64,000 nt of DNA, taken from assembly GCF_016219575.1 (NCBI RefSeq), contig NZ_JACRMG010000001.1, forward strand, positions 186,001 through 250,000, read 5' to 3'. Positions 63,142-64,000 of the stretch are shown in pieces (position 1 is the stretch's first letter; every line of letters starts with the position of its first letter). The position numbers and the translations under genes were made by a program. This stretch comes from Bradyrhizobium sp. Lineage in GTDB: Bacteria > Pseudomonadota > Alphaproteobacteria > Rhizobiales > Xanthobacteraceae. A model generated the notes under the pieces. That model ran no database searches and was not told where the DNA came from. It worked only from the letters and a program-made list of their open reading frames with translations.

Positions 63142-64000
63142 TCAGCGGTGCGGTCCCCAGGGACCCTGGCCGGGGAGCGGCGGGATGCCGATGGGCGCGG
63201 CGGCATCGCTCCAGGGGCCTTTATTCGGCAACGGCGGCGGCTCGCTGGAAGGGGCGGCTTCCGTCTCCTCCGCTTCGGCGGAGCTTTCTTCGGGAGCTTC
63301 CAGCGGGCCGGGGTCGCGGCCACCGGCGAACGATACCAGCTTGTCGATGCGCGACTGCACCGAAGGGTGGGTGGCGAACAGGTCGGCAAAGCCCTGGCGC
63401 GGATTGTCGACGCAGAGCTCCATCACGGCCGAGGTCGCGCCGGGCAGCTCGCCGCGGCCCTCGATCTTGCGCAGCGCCGAGATCATGGCATCGGGGTTTT
63501 TCGTCAGCTCCACCGAGCCGGCGTCCGCCAGATATTCGCGCGTCCGCGACAGCGCGAGTTTCACCACCTGCGACAGCGCCCAGGCCAGCACGATCAGCGC
63601 GATCGCGACGATGACCACGATGACCGCACCGCCGGAGCCCTTGCTGTCGCTGTCCGACGAGGAAGACGATGAGGACGATGAAGATGAGGAGGACCAGCCG
63701 CTGCTGCCGGACGAATTCCATTGCAGATTGGTGAACATCCGGAAGAACAGCTCGCCGAAGAAGCCAACCACGCCGGCGATGATGACCGCGACCACCATCA
63801 ATTGCACGTCGCCGTTGCGGATATGGGTGAGCTCGTGACCGAGCACCGCCTCCATCTCCTGGTCGTTCAGCGCCTTCAGGAGCCCCGTGGTGACGGTGAT
63901 GGAATATTGCCGCCGGTTCAGCCCGCTCGCGAAGGCGTTCAGCGCCGGGCTGTCCATGATCTTCAGCTTCGGCATCGGGATGCCGCGGGAGATGCAAAGA
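63142..64000 (-). CDS. M48 family metalloprotease, partial (N-terminus beyond window)
   Basis: At least 286 residues; open through position 64000, so the 5' part is missing. Zinc motif GHELTHIRNGD (HExxH), then a membrane helix, and a Ser-rich linker with an unbroken Ser run (residues about 92-112 from the M at 63975), a second helix pair, and the third zinc ligand region RTREYLADAGSVEL. The ending PLPGQGPWGPHR is Pro-rich. HtpX-like membrane protease for quality control. Confidence 0.9.
   Translation of the reverse strand, partial: LCISRGIPMPKLKIMDSPALNAFASGLNRRQYSITVTTGLLKALNDQEMEAVLGHELTHIRNGDVQLMVVAVIIAGVVGFFGELFFRMFTNLQWNSSGSSGWSSSSSSSSSSSSSDSDSKGSGGAVIVVIVAIALIVLAWALSQVVKLALSRTREYLADAGSVELTKNPDAMISALRKIEGRGELPGATSAVMELCVDNPRQGFADLFATHPSVQSRIDKLVSFAGGRDPGPLEAPEESSAEAEETEAAPSSEPPPLPNKGPWSDAAAPIGIPPLPGQGPWGPHR

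Overview
The window is chromosomal DNA of a high-GC alphaproteobacterium, most likely Bradyrhizobium or a close Nitrobacteraceae relative. This rests on several things seen together: a cytochrome b/c1 fusion gene (fbcH type) behind a Tat-dependent Rieske gene, a fused trpE(G) behind a short Trp-Trp leader peptide, a D-tartrate dehydratase whose active-site positions match the Bradyrhizobium TarD enzyme, and several families of short palindromic intergenic repeats of the kind common in rhizobial genomes. Genus assignment is inference; no rRNA or tRNA gene was seen.

Layout. 1-3.7 kb (minus strand): PQQ cofactor operon pqqABCDE followed by an overlapping proline iminopeptidase-like gene cut by the window edge. 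4-9.2 kb (plus): a DUF6894-type protein, amidase, glutathione peroxidase, DUF3297 protein, TarD and SerA. 9.3-12.8 kb: malonyl-CoA decarboxylase with a perfect 19-bp palindrome upstream, then a divergent AraC regulator/MFS exporter pair. 12.8-14.4 kb: a scar-like locus in which a low-GC gene with a possible HEPN RNase motif sits between a 3'-truncated secreted-protein gene and a gene that appears frameshifted. 14.7-16.4 kb: small membrane proteins and about 800 bp of non-coding repeats. 16.6-20.8 kb: an autotransporter with about 15 NSGSIG repeats and a secreted caspase-like/Sel1 protein. 20.8-24.5 kb: ScfR/RamB-type regulator divergent from isocitrate lyase, with nested palindromes between them.

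24.7-29.6 kb: housekeeping and envelope genes (metallophosphoesterase, Nudix, GT-C-like and GT2 glycosyltransferases, GNAT). 29.7-32.6 kb: a ZnuD-like TonB receptor and a DUF2946 protein under a near-perfect Zur box. 32.6-39.6 kb: a four-gene MoxR/DUF58/DUF4159/GATase-like operon. 39.8-43.4 kb: DUF1285, CoA-type Nudix, DUF6111, CCA-adding enzyme and TauE/SafE, tightly overlapped. 43.4-48.7 kb: secreted proteins, an Omp25-like porin with terminator, a Bug-type binding protein, a flavoprotein monooxygenase and a DUF2158 protein.

48.8-51.6 kb (minus): HAD hydrolase, hemF, queE, trmL. 51.8-54.6 kb: petA and petBC (bc1 complex) with a strong terminator. 54.7-61.3 kb: a Cys-rich secreted peptide, dienelactone hydrolase, an extended SDR, an orphan antitoxin-like gene, an extradiol dioxygenase, the trpL-trpE(G) attenuation unit and apt. 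61.4-64 kb (minus): a pair of P-loop ATPases and a partial M48 peptidase. Most of the window is ordinary core genome. The parts most worth following up are the HEPN-like scar locus, the Zur box, the palindromes at aceA and matA, the leaderless trpL, the paired P-loop proteins and the pqq-linked peptidase.
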